From assembly GCF_002105155.1 (NCBI RefSeq), contig NW_019028990.1, positions 799,501 to 863,500 on the forward strand: a stretch of DNA of 64,000 nucleotides. Direction: 5' to 3'. Positions 36,101-47,960 of the stretch are shown in pieces. The notes under the pieces are model-generated. The model did no database searches. It saw only the letters and a program-made list of their open reading frames with translations, and was not told the origin of the DNA. Each line of letters opens with the position of its first letter. The stretch's first letter is position 1. The position numbers and the translations under genes were made by a program. The stretch comes from Lobosporangium transversale. Lineage: Eukaryota; Mortierellomycota; Mortierellomycetes; Mortierellales; Mortierellaceae.

Positions 36101-37829
36101 AACCTTAGTCCCGATCTCTCCTCGACTTCTCTTCGTTTCCGCTTTATAGCCGCGCTTTGCTCGGAATCCATAGCCTCCTTTTCACCATGCTCACACAAGT
36201 CCTCATTAATGGATGAGGTCAATGCACTATTTTCTGAAGGTTCATCTGTTGGAGGTTCGTTCTCAGTCCTGTCGTCAACCTGCATGGTATCCTCTCCTGT
36301 CGTTCCTCCTTCTAGGGCACAGAAGGCTTCGGCTTCGCCCCTATTGACTGGCTCCTCTAACATTTCGATATCTTTGGTCTCGCCTTGCAAATTATGGCTC
36401 CGGATTACTATGCGCTGGTTATGAAATTTCTTCTCGGGTTGAGCTATTAATGATCTGTATTCCCCCAGTAGCAGTCCTCCCAAGCTCTGCCATGATAGCT
36501 CTTCTAACATAATCTCTTTAGGGTCTGCAATATGTTCTTTCAAATATAAGGGTGTATCCACTTGTTTGCGAACTAGATTACTAGCGCTTCCAATCTCCTT
36601 CTGTGACCGACTGCGGATCAGATCCTGAAGTTCAAGCCCACGTTGAAAATGTGGTGAAATATTGAAAGCCCTTTGAATGTATTCTTCACAGGCCGTGAAA
36701 TCGCCGATTTCGTAAAGGATCTAAGTAACAGGGTAACTGGTAACGTGAATAAAAGCAGTAATGCTTTTTTTTTTTATCGCTAAATTTTGATCCTGGATCG
36801 CCATGCAAAAACCAATGCTTCGATCTTGCATACCTCACATAATGTCTCTAAACATGCCCATTGAGTCGGTGTCAAGTCCTGGTATGAAAAATTATCCAGC
36901 ATCAAACTATTCTCTGAGGATTCATCCGTAACCTGAGATTGCACTTGTTGCAGGCAGGACTCCAAAGCGTAGCGTGCAAGCTTATATTTCCTCTGGTTTG
37001 CTGCTAAAATACCAACCTTGAGCCAAAGCGAATTATCGGAGTCATCAAATGCGATTGCCTGTGCAGTAATTAAACGGAGCCAGGTTAGCCTTAAATATTA
37101 CTGCTACCATGCGATTCAATTTCTATATTTGAAAAACCAGTACCGATCTTCCACTACCTTCAAGTAAAACTGAAGAGCCGAGGCATTATCATGGATTCTC
37201 TCCAAGATATATGCATAATTCTGATATACCAAATACTGCAGACGTCGAACAGGTGTCCCACGCGCGGCTATTTCTGACTAGCATGGACAAAATTCTACAG
37301 TCAATAATCAATACTTTGTGTTATATGTCACCATTTAGTTAGACAATCACTTAATCGGCATGTTGCAATCTTCCATAGATCTACTCACATTGCTGTCAAT
37401 TTTTAGCATCAAGTCCGACTCGATAAGTTCTTTGAGCAACTTTCTTGACTCCTCTATTTCACCCTTCTGCAGTAGCCTAATGGCGCTCTCGTAGACACCT
37501 AAACATTTCTCAGCCTATAAAAAACAATGCATGTTTTGTTTCAGTACAATCAAGTTAGGCGCTCATAGATACTGATAAACGCTACGACCATATTGCGGTA
37601 AAAGGTGTCCTAGATCTGCTTCCTATACCTGTATCTCCACTGACTCTTCTTCCTTAGACTTGACTTGCTCTTCTTCATTCAGTACCGCGAAACGAATCTA
37701 CCATAAGCGTTATATAAAACCACACACGTTGAATGCCAGTGTGATGGGATGTGCTCCGATTAGCAAGATGTTAAATGATGCAATGGCAAATTCCATGCTT
37801 GACGAAACATTCCCGTGAACTATTACCAT
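30140..37829 (-). CDS. HIR3: HIR complex subunit Hir3 / CABIN1-like histone transcription regulator
   Basis: Scaffold of the HIR histone H3-H4 chaperone complex, acting in replication-independent nucleosome assembly and histone gene repression. The gene has well over ten exons across 7.7 kb. The N-terminal exon reads IRFAVLNEEEQVKSKEEES (about 37697-37629), matching the usual M-x-F-x-x-LN start. TPR-like helices follow, with an acidic low-complexity stretch at about 36330-36100. The middle has WDSWYSLASCYAYLADENL and NWRTPFMLGKCIEKLKGRPT (33.0-32.2 kb). The C-terminal exon (31627-30140) has VWKPEFERSGKHFIYVGEYT, LARKIRRATGLLLDL and then a long acidic tail ending in TAG at 30142-30140. The proposed start, ATG|GTAATA at 37829-37824, is an ATG-only first coding exon and is an inference. 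Internal exon edges were not all fixed. Confidence 0.85.
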
Positions 37830-38302
37830 AATATGGGTATGTAGCTATTGATTCTAGTAAAATAAGATTAGGAGCAATGCCCAACACTCAGTTTTGAGTC
37901 CAGAAGGCGATGCTTTAACTGGACGGATTAGATACTGACTAAAAAGAAAATCACACAGAAAGAGCATGGCATGCACTGCACACGCGTCCAAGGCGAGTGG
38001 CTTTGTGCTACGAGGGATTGACATAAAAGCGGTTGGCTCAGATAAGGTTTAATTGAGTCGTCTTTATTCGACGGCTGATAAGTGCTTTCCTGCCCTATAA
38101 ATTCAAGAACGACTAGAAAAATACTGCAACCTTGCAAAGGCTGAATCTTTAGGCCCTCTAATTGCATACCGCCGACCTCCTATAAATTCATAAGACGCCA
38201 AAATATACTTTTCTACCTTTATTCCTCTTTACCCTTCAATCCCTCCCTTACACTCCTTCATTACTCATTCCATTTCGTTCCATTCCATTCCTAAAGAGTC
38301 CA
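37830..38302. other. Divergent promoter between HIR3 and YME2
   Basis: About 470 bp separate the two start codons. The YME2 side is pyrimidine-rich with TTCCATTCCATTCC-type repeats (about 38266-38292). The minus-strand frame at 38167-37928 has no recognisable features. Confidence 0.5.
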
Positions 38303-40700
38303 ATGTATCGTGTCTCAGCCTCGTCAGAGGCTACCCTTCGTCGTCTCTATAGATCTACATGCCATTATCGTGCCAGCTACGTCGCCGATGGTCCAAGCTT
38401 TCCATCCCCTATCCGGTCTTTGAGACACTCACGGGCCTTGAGAACAGCGAGTACTCCTCTTATAGCTACACATGCTCCCCGATCGGCTCCAACCATGTTT
38501 CAATCAAAACCATGCCAGTTATCACCATTGTCATCTTATATATCTCAACGGACACTATCCAGGCCCATATCATTTGCACGAACTATCAAAAGCCAAAAAA
38601 CATTGCAAAGGCGAAAGCTTACAACAGAAGTAGAGGCAGGGACCGCAGCAGAGGAAGAAGTAAGAATGAAGAAAAGCAAATGGACACTTTATTACCACGC
38701 GCAATGATGAAATTCCTACCCTCTGTCGTCACTTATACGCGGACTCAAACTTTATTTAATTAAATCTACAGATGCCTCTAAAATATGGACTGCTCTACTT
38801 TGACAATGCATATCCACTCAAAATGGGTTGGTGGGACATTCGCTATTCTCTCTTGCGTCCGGGGTGGCGATCACTTGAGCGCAAGGCTAAAAACGAACTT
38901 GTGCCTTCTGAGAATGACATGCCCTTTCACTTCAAGATCGGAGGTATTGAGCCTAGGTAAGAGCCTTTTTCAGGTGATTGGTTTGTATTCTGCTGAAGAG
39001 ATATACCAATGACTTATTTCTTTTCATCTTTGCATTTCCCTATTTCATTGATACTTGGAGTATTTAGACTGAAGGACGGTGGAATGTTTGTACATTTTTC
39101 ATATGTACATCCGAGCTCATACACCACAAGAGAAGCACTCAAGGAAATTGAAAGCAGATGTGAACAATATCTAATGAGTCATGGACACTACATGTGGTTT
39201 AATTTTCAAAAAGTTCGGGCGTTCCTTGTCAAAGGTACACCGTTCCTTGAAGATATGGCCAGTCGATATCCCAACAAACGGATCAGGATCGAGTACTCAG
39301 GAGATCTTGGCATTGAAGGTTTATACGAGCTCTTCCGCAAATATGGCAAGATAGTGGATATCGTGCAGGTAGCCCCTATTAAGGACATGCCCAGGCAAGC
39401 GATTGTGCAGTACCAAATTATGCGGTCCTCTACTAGCGCCAAAAACTGTCTTCATGGAGCAGATGTCAATGGTGTCAAAATCCATGTGACGTATGAGCGT
39501 ACGTTGAAAGGCAATGCTATCTGGACCTGGCTTCAGAACCATCCCAGATTGAGTGTCCCATTAGGAGGTTTCATGGTGGCGGGAGTGTCATTCATCATTT
39601 TCGATCCGATCCGAGTGTTCAGCATGCATGCAAAGATCACAAAACTGTTCAACGTCAATGAATATCCGATTTTGAAGTGGCTAAGGAAAGAGACTATTGG
39701 ACGTCTAACCAGGGCACCCATAGATTCTCTTCAAGCCACTGGATGGCGCGAAAGGGAGCAAGAAGAGGAAAAATTACGTACTTGGCTGCGTAACCCTCCA
39801 GGTATGCATCGACATACTTCAAATGCATGGGTTAGTGTAGAGAGTTTTAATTCTTTTTTTTTTTTTATTTTTTTTTATTTATTTATTTATTTTATAACAG
39901 AGACGTTTGCGATTGTTCAAGGGCCTCGTGGAGCAGGCAAATCAGATATGGTAGAATACGCGATCAAGGAAAAGAGTCATAAAGTTATTATTAGATGTGA
40001 AGCACTCGCCAACGCTAGAAGCGAAAGCGAAATCTTGACCAACTTGGCGAAACAAGTCGGATACATTCCTCTCTTCCAGTTCATGAATAACCTTAATAAT
40101 ATGATGGATATGGCCATTACTGCCACTACAGGTCAAAAGGCTGGTTAGTAGAAAAGAACTATGATCAAGGGTGATTTTTTTTTTGTTCTGGGATGAATGT
40201 AGAGTTTACTAAAACATCTCTGTATGTTTTTATAACCCCTTAGGCCTTTCTGCAACATTTGAAGGACAGCTGAAAAAGATCCTGGATACTTTAACCGTCG
40301 CTATTCAGCAAGCATCCCCTACAAAGGACATGTCCGCGACGTCGCCAGAAGTAATTATGAAGAAAATTGAGGCAACGTTGGAGCAAAAAACCCAGAAGGA
40401 ACAGAAGCAAGCAGCAGCAGATCCTTCCAATCCTACAACGCAGCCTACAAAACCCAAACGTGCTAAAGCTAAAGGAAAAAAAGGGAAAGAGAAGGAGGAG
40501 GAGGAGAAAACCTGGTGTGATCCTGGCGATATCCCTGTTATTGTGATCGATGGATACATGTCAAGAGAAAAAGGACCCCATGCAAAGGAACTTTGGACAT
40601 TCTTGGCCGAATGGGCTGCGGTCTTAGTAGAGAATCACGTTGCACATGTGATATTCATAAGCAATAACGTTGGAGCTGCGAAACCACTTTCAAAAGGTTG

Positions 40701-40732
<32 letters not shown>

Positions 40733-41086
40733 TCGTCCGATATATTGTCACTAAACCCTGAGAAAAGTTTTCTCGACTAAACCTTGCTTCTTTTTTTCAT
40801 TTATGATTCGTTTTAGCGCTGCCTAACATGACGTTTGAGACAATCGTATTGTCGGATGCAACGATTGACTCTGCATTAGAGTTTGTTCATAAACATCTCG
40901 ACCAAGAGGTATACCCCAACCTAATTAACTCTGTTGAGGTTATTGGAGGACGCTTGACTGATTTGGAACTGTTTGTGCAAAAAGTCAAGAGCGGCATGCG
41001 ACCAGAGGGTAATTCTTGTGGCAAATTCGCTTTCCCCTCTCCATCTACTATGTCATGGATTACACTTTCAGAAAGCTGTACTTTAC

Positions 41087-41118
<32 letters not shown>

Positions 41119-41290
41119 TTATAACTGTCTGCAGATGCTGTCAGTGACATTTTGGGCAGGGCAGTGATCGAAGTGCGTAAAGGCGCCTTTGATTTCGATA
41201 ATTCAGACAGCAAGTCTTTGAGCTGGACAGCAATCCAGTTCTGGGCCGTAATGAAGCAATTGGCTGCTCATGACTCTGTAAGCTATTTTC

Positions 41291-41326
<36 letters not shown>

Positions 41327-41957
41327 GCATAGGAATACGACCGCCGGTTTTCAAACTACCTGGGTTGTTACTCACTAGGATTCATTGTTGAATAATAGAT
41401 AAGTTATGATGAACTCAAAATTCATCCCCTCTTCAAGAGCGATGAGGCACCATTCAGCGCCATGGAGCAAGCAGAGTTGATCAATATCAGCCATAAAAAT
41501 GGTAAGCGCACAAAGTACTGTACCCGCTTTAAACTATACCATGATTACAGGTGCTAGCTCATAATAACAATAATAATAATAAAAAAATTGTGGTTGTATA
41601 GGGCGTCCTTTTTCCGTACGGCCCGGAAAGCCGATCTATCGTGCGGCATTCCACGAGATTCTGTCAGATCCGGGATTTGCGGCTCTAATGGAACTTGAGA
41701 CGACCACATTCTTGGAAAAGGCCGAGTCGGCGAATGTGGCGAAATGGGAAGGCGAACTCAAGGAGCTTTCAAATCTTCTGCATCAAGACGGGTCATGGAT
41801 CTTTGGTGGAGGCAGGGTCCCGAAACAGGTTGATATGCGTGTCAAATGGCTCATGAACAAACTGGCCGACAGCCATACTAAGATTGAGAAATATGAAGTA
41901 GAGATGGCTCATGCTAAGAACGCTATTGCAGCCCAGGCTAATATGCCCAAGCATTAA
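38303..41957 (+). CDS. YME2: Mitochondrial escape protein 2 (Yme2/RNA12-type inner membrane protein)
   Basis: Mitochondrial inner-membrane protein that affects mitochondrial DNA maintenance and nucleoid structure in yeast. Nine exons were traced: 38303-38659, 38772-38956, 39068-39801, 39901-40143, 40244-40696, 40817-41008, 41135-41277, 41399-41501 and 41602-41957; they give 921 residues. The N-terminus is Arg/Ser-rich without acidic residues for about 100 residues, as expected of a mitochondrial targeting sequence. Exon 2 begins the family domain (YGLLYFDNAYPLKMGWWDIR). Exon 3 contains an RRM-like region (YELFRKYGKIVDIVQVAPI) and a hydrophobic segment (VPLGGFMVAGVSFIIF). Exon 4 has a Walker A motif, GPRGAGKS. 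Exon 5 carries a long Lys/Glu-rich insertion before a PVIVIDGYMSRE strand. The C-terminus is coiled-coil-like. Several introns contain A runs of 20-30 nt. Confidence 0.92.
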
Positions 41958-42610
41958 GGCTGTCACTGTTGCCATTATTCCTATTCCTATTACTATTACT
42001 ATTACTATTACTATTATCATCCCTGTTACCATTACCGCTATGCTCTGTATAATTCAATGAAAATATAATAGAGCCAATCTATCGACCTTGAAAGAAACTT
42101 CACTTTAAGGCCTGTGTGCAATGCTACACTCTCCTAAGCATAATATGTGTTACCGAATGTGGTCTGTGCAGTTGACAAAAGTGGGAAGATCCATTCCTCT
42201 AGTTGATTGGACGAGAACTAAATCATGATAAATTAATTGCCTAGAACGGCTTTCTATTGCACGAATAGTGTATTTTCTTGTCTGCGTTGGATATGGCTGT
42301 ACATTATAAAAGTAATGAAGGCTAATAATGTTTACTTCCGCGGAATATATAACAAGCAACAATCTTTTTTCCCTACTTTCTTTCCACTGCCTTAGTGACA
42401 GATGGATAAATAAAAATATGCATAAGATGCCACCTTTTCGATTTTTTTTAATGGTGCATATGCTCATATACTTTTTCATCAAGAAGAGTAATAACAGTGA
42501 GATGACAAAAAAAAAAAAAAAAAAAGAAATAAAAAGAAAAAAAGATATGCATGTTCTAATAATTGTATAAGATGGATATATAAAATAAGTGATGGTAACA
42601 AAAAGATAAT
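41958..42610. other. Spacer between convergent YME2 and glycosyltransferase-like genes
   Basis: About 650 bp between two 3' ends. It holds a (CTATTA)n-like microsatellite at about 41976-42017 and an A run near 42508-42525. Nothing coding is visible. Confidence 0.65.
41976..42017. repeat. ATTCCT/ATTACT hexanucleotide-like microsatellite
   Basis: Tandem ATTCCT units grade into ATTACT units immediately after the YME2 stop codon, in its 3' UTR. Confidence 0.85.
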
Positions 42611-43378
42611 TTAAAGTAGCATGTCGCCGACACGTATGCCACAGATTTCAATGGGTGAAGTAACCTTATCCGTCATTTCAAAGCGGAGGTATTGAATCCC
42701 CCGCGTGTCCAGCTGAATACCAACATTCTTTCCTACATCAGTACAACTGACATCCGTAAACCTGACTGACCCCTGTGTCCTTTCCACCTGGCCTCTACAT
42801 GTCATCTACAATAAATAGGCATCCATAAAGAAATGTAAATGGTTCGTTAGATCGCAATCTCAACAGAAGGAAGTGAAATAAAATAAAATAAAATAAAATA
42901 GTCGCACGTTTGTAAGCTAAAAAAAAAAAAAAAAAAAAAAAACTTACCCACTCATCGCCATCCACACTGGCTTTGATGAGCATATTAGACTCAAGAACCT
43001 GTAACGTCGAATCCAATGTTGACCAGATTTCGATTGAATTGACATTTGCACCAAGATCAAGCAACGGTAACACAAACTGAAGACCGAAGAAGTCGCCCCT
43101 TGCCAAGGCATGATAGCTGTGCCAGCACGTTGACAGATCCTGATCGACCGAGTAATGATACGTATGCATCGCCACAAATTCTGGGCTTGGGTAGTCCAAT
43201 GCTTTAAACCGTGCCTCATGTGCATGAATATCTCTACTATGAGGCTCTACCGACCACTTGACCTGATCTGGTGCTGGAAACATGTCGACATTAGTTTGGA
43301 AAAGGCACTTGTCATTGGCACAGCTTGATCTATCGTATATAAAATTAAGATGGGTGGTACGTTCGTCAGTTTTTTTTA

Positions 43379-43416
<38 letters not shown>

Positions 43417-44892
43417 GGTTCATCGAGAACAGCAAGTACCTTGTGTGACGATCCTTGAAAAGTGGTGTTTCCTCCTCTGTTTCAAAATCAGACTTGGCCC
43501 CCACTCTGTGAGGTGATCCATTGACTAATCCAAGTCCTGACAAAACTGTTGTTATACGCACTATGGCATCTGTCTATAAAAATCATGTGTTCATCAGGAA
43601 GAGTGAGTTCTCAATGTAAAATTCTTGTAATTCTTAGTTCCAACAATAAGCAAAGCATATGGAAACTAAAAGTGGTAGTGGCAGTAAATTATGTCTGACT
43701 CAGTCTTTGACTTTTTTTTTTATCCGTTTACCATATGCTCATAGACGACACTCCACTGATCGATCCTGCCACTCCAGCTTGAACTTTGATCCAGTGGTGC
43801 TAATGCATGGCTGAGAACGATCGGATACTGATTTCGCCATAAAGAAAAGAACAGATCCGAGAGCTGAACTCTTTCCTTCCATAGGTTGCTTCCTCCAAGC
43901 TGTAACAGGAAGTTGAAGACTGCACTCTTTGGCATGAAAGATCCAGCGCCCAACCATGAAAATCCTGTATGCAATCCCACCTGTGCGTTCTGGAACATCC
44001 AAGTACGCTGCTGAGCATACATGGCTGGAATTGTGCTCGTGACCAGACTGTTGGGATGGTCTATAAAGAGTGTATAGAGCGAGTCCAATGACAGATTGAT
44101 CCAATCGTCATCTTGGATATAACAGTGATCATACTTTGCAAGTGAACAAGTTGTGTACTTTGAAAAATCGTGAAGATTAGCGACAGAGTTGAACACTATT
44201 ATAGATGGCCAACCATTCGCTGCTTCTGCTGAGACTGTGGCATTGCCATTGTTGTTGTTGTTGCTATCAGAATCCTTGGCGCGATCTGTAAATTCACTTG
44301 CAGCGATGACAACCTCGGGATTATTGTTCCAGATGAGGATCTCCTTAATGAATGGGTATTTCCGCAGATGAGCCACGACAGTTTTAGCACCTTCTTTACG
44401 TTTCCATGATAGAATGACAGCAGTAACAGGAATGTATTTCGAGTTGGAGGACAAAGATGAAGCAGGATGATCTCGATCCGAGGATGTAGTGAAGAGACTG
44501 GCAGGATATGAGCTGATGCGACTTGTCCCAACTTCCGCTAGATCTGTCCTGTAATTTGAACGTGAATCCCATTCGATCATCATGCGCTCGTGCTCTTCAC
44601 GTAATTTTCTTTCCTTTAGTGACATCTGTGACTCTGGATGATTGTTGCCTTTGCTGCTACCGCTATTCTTGCTTGATGAAGGTGAACGTGAGTCCATACC
44701 GTTGTCATCGTGTGCAAGTGAGGTCGTGAGGACATAGAAGGCCAAGATGGAGAGAATTACTAGGATAGCACGCGATGGTGAGAGGCGCCTAGCCAAATTG
44801 CGAATGTATGACCGTGCTGTATGAGCATAGTGACCAAGGGATCCAGCCGGATGTCCGTGCAACGGCAGAATCTCTGAGTGGCCCAGAGGCAT
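42611..44892 (-). CDS. Type II membrane glycosyltransferase-like protein
   Basis: Four exons on the minus strand, 44892-43732, 43573-43440, 43329-42948 and 42805-42611, join to 623 residues. Residues about 40-60 form a signal anchor (AILVILSILAFYVLTTSLA) after a basic N-terminus, typical of a Golgi type II protein. A Ser/Asn-rich stem follows. The catalytic-looking part starts YIPVTAVILSWKRKEGA and contains FIKEILIWNNNPEV and YDHCYIQDDDW, where DDD resembles the metal-binding DXD motif of GT-A enzymes. The C-terminal part (exons 3-4) contains several Cys, an HTYHYSVDQDLSTCW stretch and a beta-rich end closing with CGIRVGDMLL. The donor sugar and acceptor are unknown; the family (GT64/exostosin-like or other GT-A) is my inference. 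Confidence 0.7.
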
Positions 44893-45475
44893 TCTTCAGA
44901 GCTCACGATAATGCTGGCCTGTAAAGAGCTGACGAAGAGTTGATTAGATGGAGGAATATAATTAAAGTTTTTTCGATAAAAGAAACGAATGGACGATAGA
45001 AAAGCGGAGATGAGTAAGGGTGGATGAGAAGGTGAATGGGAAACAAATTGGGTCAGACAAGGTTGAAAGATTGAAATGGCAGAAAAGACCCTTTTTTCCC
45101 TTTTTTCCATGCAGGTTGGGCCACTCAATGCAGTTGTCTGAACGGGCTTTAAACAAGCCACGTTCCTGTGAGAGGAGGGAACCAGAAAAAAGCCTTCAAA
45201 TCAATTCATATCAATTCATGTCAATTAATACCAATCACCATCTTCGAAGGTGGGCAAAAGGACCATGGTTCGACAAAGCAAATTGCGATTTAATTGGCCC
45301 TGCAGAAGTAAAAATGCAAAACCTGAAAATCAATATTATCAACAACAATTGAGTCACATTGTAAATGGAATATCTCTGATCTTTGCTCAGAAAAGCTGTG
45401 TCTAAAGAAAGGGCACTGTGATTGTTGAATGCAATGCAATTGAACAATGACTATCTATGAGAATGAATGAAAAAT
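44893..45475. other. Spacer between LYS4 3' end and the glycosyltransferase-like gene
   Basis: About 580 bp. It includes short direct repeats of TCAATTCATA/TCAATTCATG/TCAATTAAT near 45199-45228. No gene is visible. Confidence 0.6.
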
Positions 45476-47960
45476 CTAGTTCTGACGGATACGCTCCTTG
45501 ACCCAGCCCTCAAGACCCCCTGCCACCCACAACTCCTGAATGCTCTTGCCAAGACCACCAACTCTGTAGATACGGTCCTCTTCACCCTCGCAGCTAACTT
45601 GAACCTTGCCACTCGCTAGCGATACAGTGGCCTTCCAGCCAGTACGATCCGTTAACTTGGTTGTGCCACGAACCTTGGCGAGATCACGGACTAACTCTGG
45701 ACTTTCCATGAGCAAAAGTCCGTTATTGATAGAATTGCGCTTGAAAGTCTCAGAGAAGGAGCCTGCAATAAGAAGCTTGATTCCGGCGGATAACAATGCT
45801 GTTGCAGCTTGTTCACGACTTGATCCTGTACCAAAGTTGAATCCACCGATAAGAATGTCACTAGGCTTGACGATGCTAGCAAAGTTAGTGTCATAGTTTT
45901 CCATCACAACTTTGCGCATTGTCTCAGGTCCAATGTCATCCTGATAAGTATATTTGCCTGGATAAATTCCATCTGTATTGAGATTGTCAGCAGGGCAGAA
46001 CAAGAGTTCGCCAGTCAGTTGAGGAGGAAAGTTGGGAATTGTCTCCTCCGAGATGTCATCTGCAGAAGTCTGCTTTTGGCTTGACAACGTCGTCAAACTG
46101 GTAGCGGGAACAGGAACCGAACTGGTCTCCAATGACGCAGGAGAAACAATCTTTCCAGAAATTGCAGAGGCTGCCACTACGGCTGGAGAAGCGAGATAAG
46201 CAAGCGCTTTCGGTGACCCCATACGGCCCTTAAAGTTACGGTTTGTGGCAGAGATGCCGATTTCACCATCCTGTAAGAGCCCTGTTCCCAGACCTTAATA
46301 ATGGTATAAAATATAAAAGTGAATGTTTTTGGCCTTAGTTGACTATTGGTATGAAAATGCAGCTGTGAAGTCAGACAAAAAGAAGACCTACCAACACATG
46401 GTCCGCAACCCGCGGGTAAGGCAATAGCGCCAGCATTCATGAGCGCCTGCCAGTCTCCACTCTCCTCTACCTCAGCTTGTACCTCACTACTAGCGGCAGC
46501 AATGTAAAACTCGACACCATCCGCAATCTTCTTGCCACGCACAACTGCTGCAGCCTGACGTAAATCGCTCGCACGTGAGTTTACACAAGAGACAAGGTAA
46601 GCCTTATTAATCTTGACGTCCTTCAAATCCTGCACCGGCTGAGCCGCCTTTACTGAATTAGGTCCAGAAATGTATGGTGAAACTGTGGCTAGATCCAGTG
46701 TCAGGTGCTTGGAATAGAAAGCTCCTTCATCTGGCGCAAACTTGTCTTTGAAGACTTGCTCGATCCTCTCCTTATTGACTCGTGGATGAACAAAGGGCTG
46801 ACCAGTTGGTACTGGTTTGATGTTCTTGTTGGTGAATCGAGTACGCTCCAGAACATGGATGCGCTTCTCGTAATATGCACGAGTGACATCATCAATTGGG
46901 AAGACACCAGCGAGAGCACCCCACTCTGTGGTCATATTGGCGATCGCAAGTCGATCCTCAATTCCTAACGACTTTACACCTTCGCCTGTAAACTCGATGG
47001 CAGTGTTAAGGACCTCGTCCTTATTGAAGACAGAACAGAGTGTGATGATAACATCCTTTCCAGTGACTCCGGGGGCCAACTTGTTCTTAAGTTCCACCTT
47101 AACCACAGGAGGTACCTGCCACCAGGTCTGGCCAGTGGCCCAAATTGCCGCTGCATCTGTGCGGACGATGGGTGTCCCTAATGCTCCAATGCCACCGTAC
47201 ATGTTGGAGTGTGAGTCTGAAGCGACCGTAAGTGTTCCAGGAAAGGCATATCCTTCTTCCACCATGACTTGGTGGCCAATACCACGTCCCGCTGGATAAA
47301 AGTCGACCCTATTTTCACCTGCGAACGCCTCAATTGTTGCATACTTTGCAAGATTCTATACATCGGCATGAGATAAGTCAATCTCTTGATATGTATTCAA
47401 ACTTGACTAGATAACCATGAGCATGAGACAAAGTTGAATGCTTTTTCAATTTAGACACAAACCTTTTCGCTTTTATTTTGGACATCATGATCCAATGCAA
47501 AGACGGGCTGCTTAGGATTCCTAAATTGCGCTGCCCCAATGCTCTTGAATCTACAAAAAAAAAAAAAAAAATGATAAATGATAATCAAACATTAAGAATC
47601 GTCTCGCATCTTGATTGGGTGAGAAATATCCAGTCATGACAAGATTTTATTTCTTTTGCTTTGACTAATATGGATATCAAAGACTTACTTGGAGATGACA
47701 GCGCCGGTGTTGTCGTGGGTCAAAATATGTTCTGGACGGATGGTGACAAAATCCCCACTCTTGACGGTGTGGTTTGGCGCCAAATCTACTGCATATCGTT
47801 GTGCAATTTTCTCGATCATGTTTTGTGGCTGAAATGCTGTAGTAGTAGCAAGCATTCTCTTGAATGTGGGTGAGCTACGAAAGGGGCTATTGCTGTATAG
47901 TGAACCAACCCCTGAGAGTGGATGGCTCCTGAGGAGCGATTGTGTTTTGATTCTGAACAT
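45476..47960 (-). CDS. LYS4: Mitochondrial homoaconitase
   Basis: Converts homocitrate/homoaconitate to homoisocitrate in the alpha-aminoadipate pathway of lysine synthesis, with a 4Fe-4S cluster, in the mitochondrial matrix. Exons on the minus strand are 47960-47689, 47550-47463, 47355-46392 and 46293-45476; they give 713 residues. The first ~35 residues are basic and Ser-rich, a likely targeting peptide. Seen are [62 protein letters not shown] and CGPCVGLG. The VSCVNSR Cys and the CGPC pair are the three cluster ligands. The swivel domain shows [18 protein letters not shown] and [16 protein letters not shown]. The VSCVNSR motif and overall order favour homoaconitase over aconitase (usually SCTNSS). 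Introns are short. Confidence 0.95.

Noticed and set aside
37928-38167. Minus-strand frame between HIR3 and YME2
   Set aside because: No splice connection to HIR3 that keeps the conserved N-terminus, and no recognisable motif.
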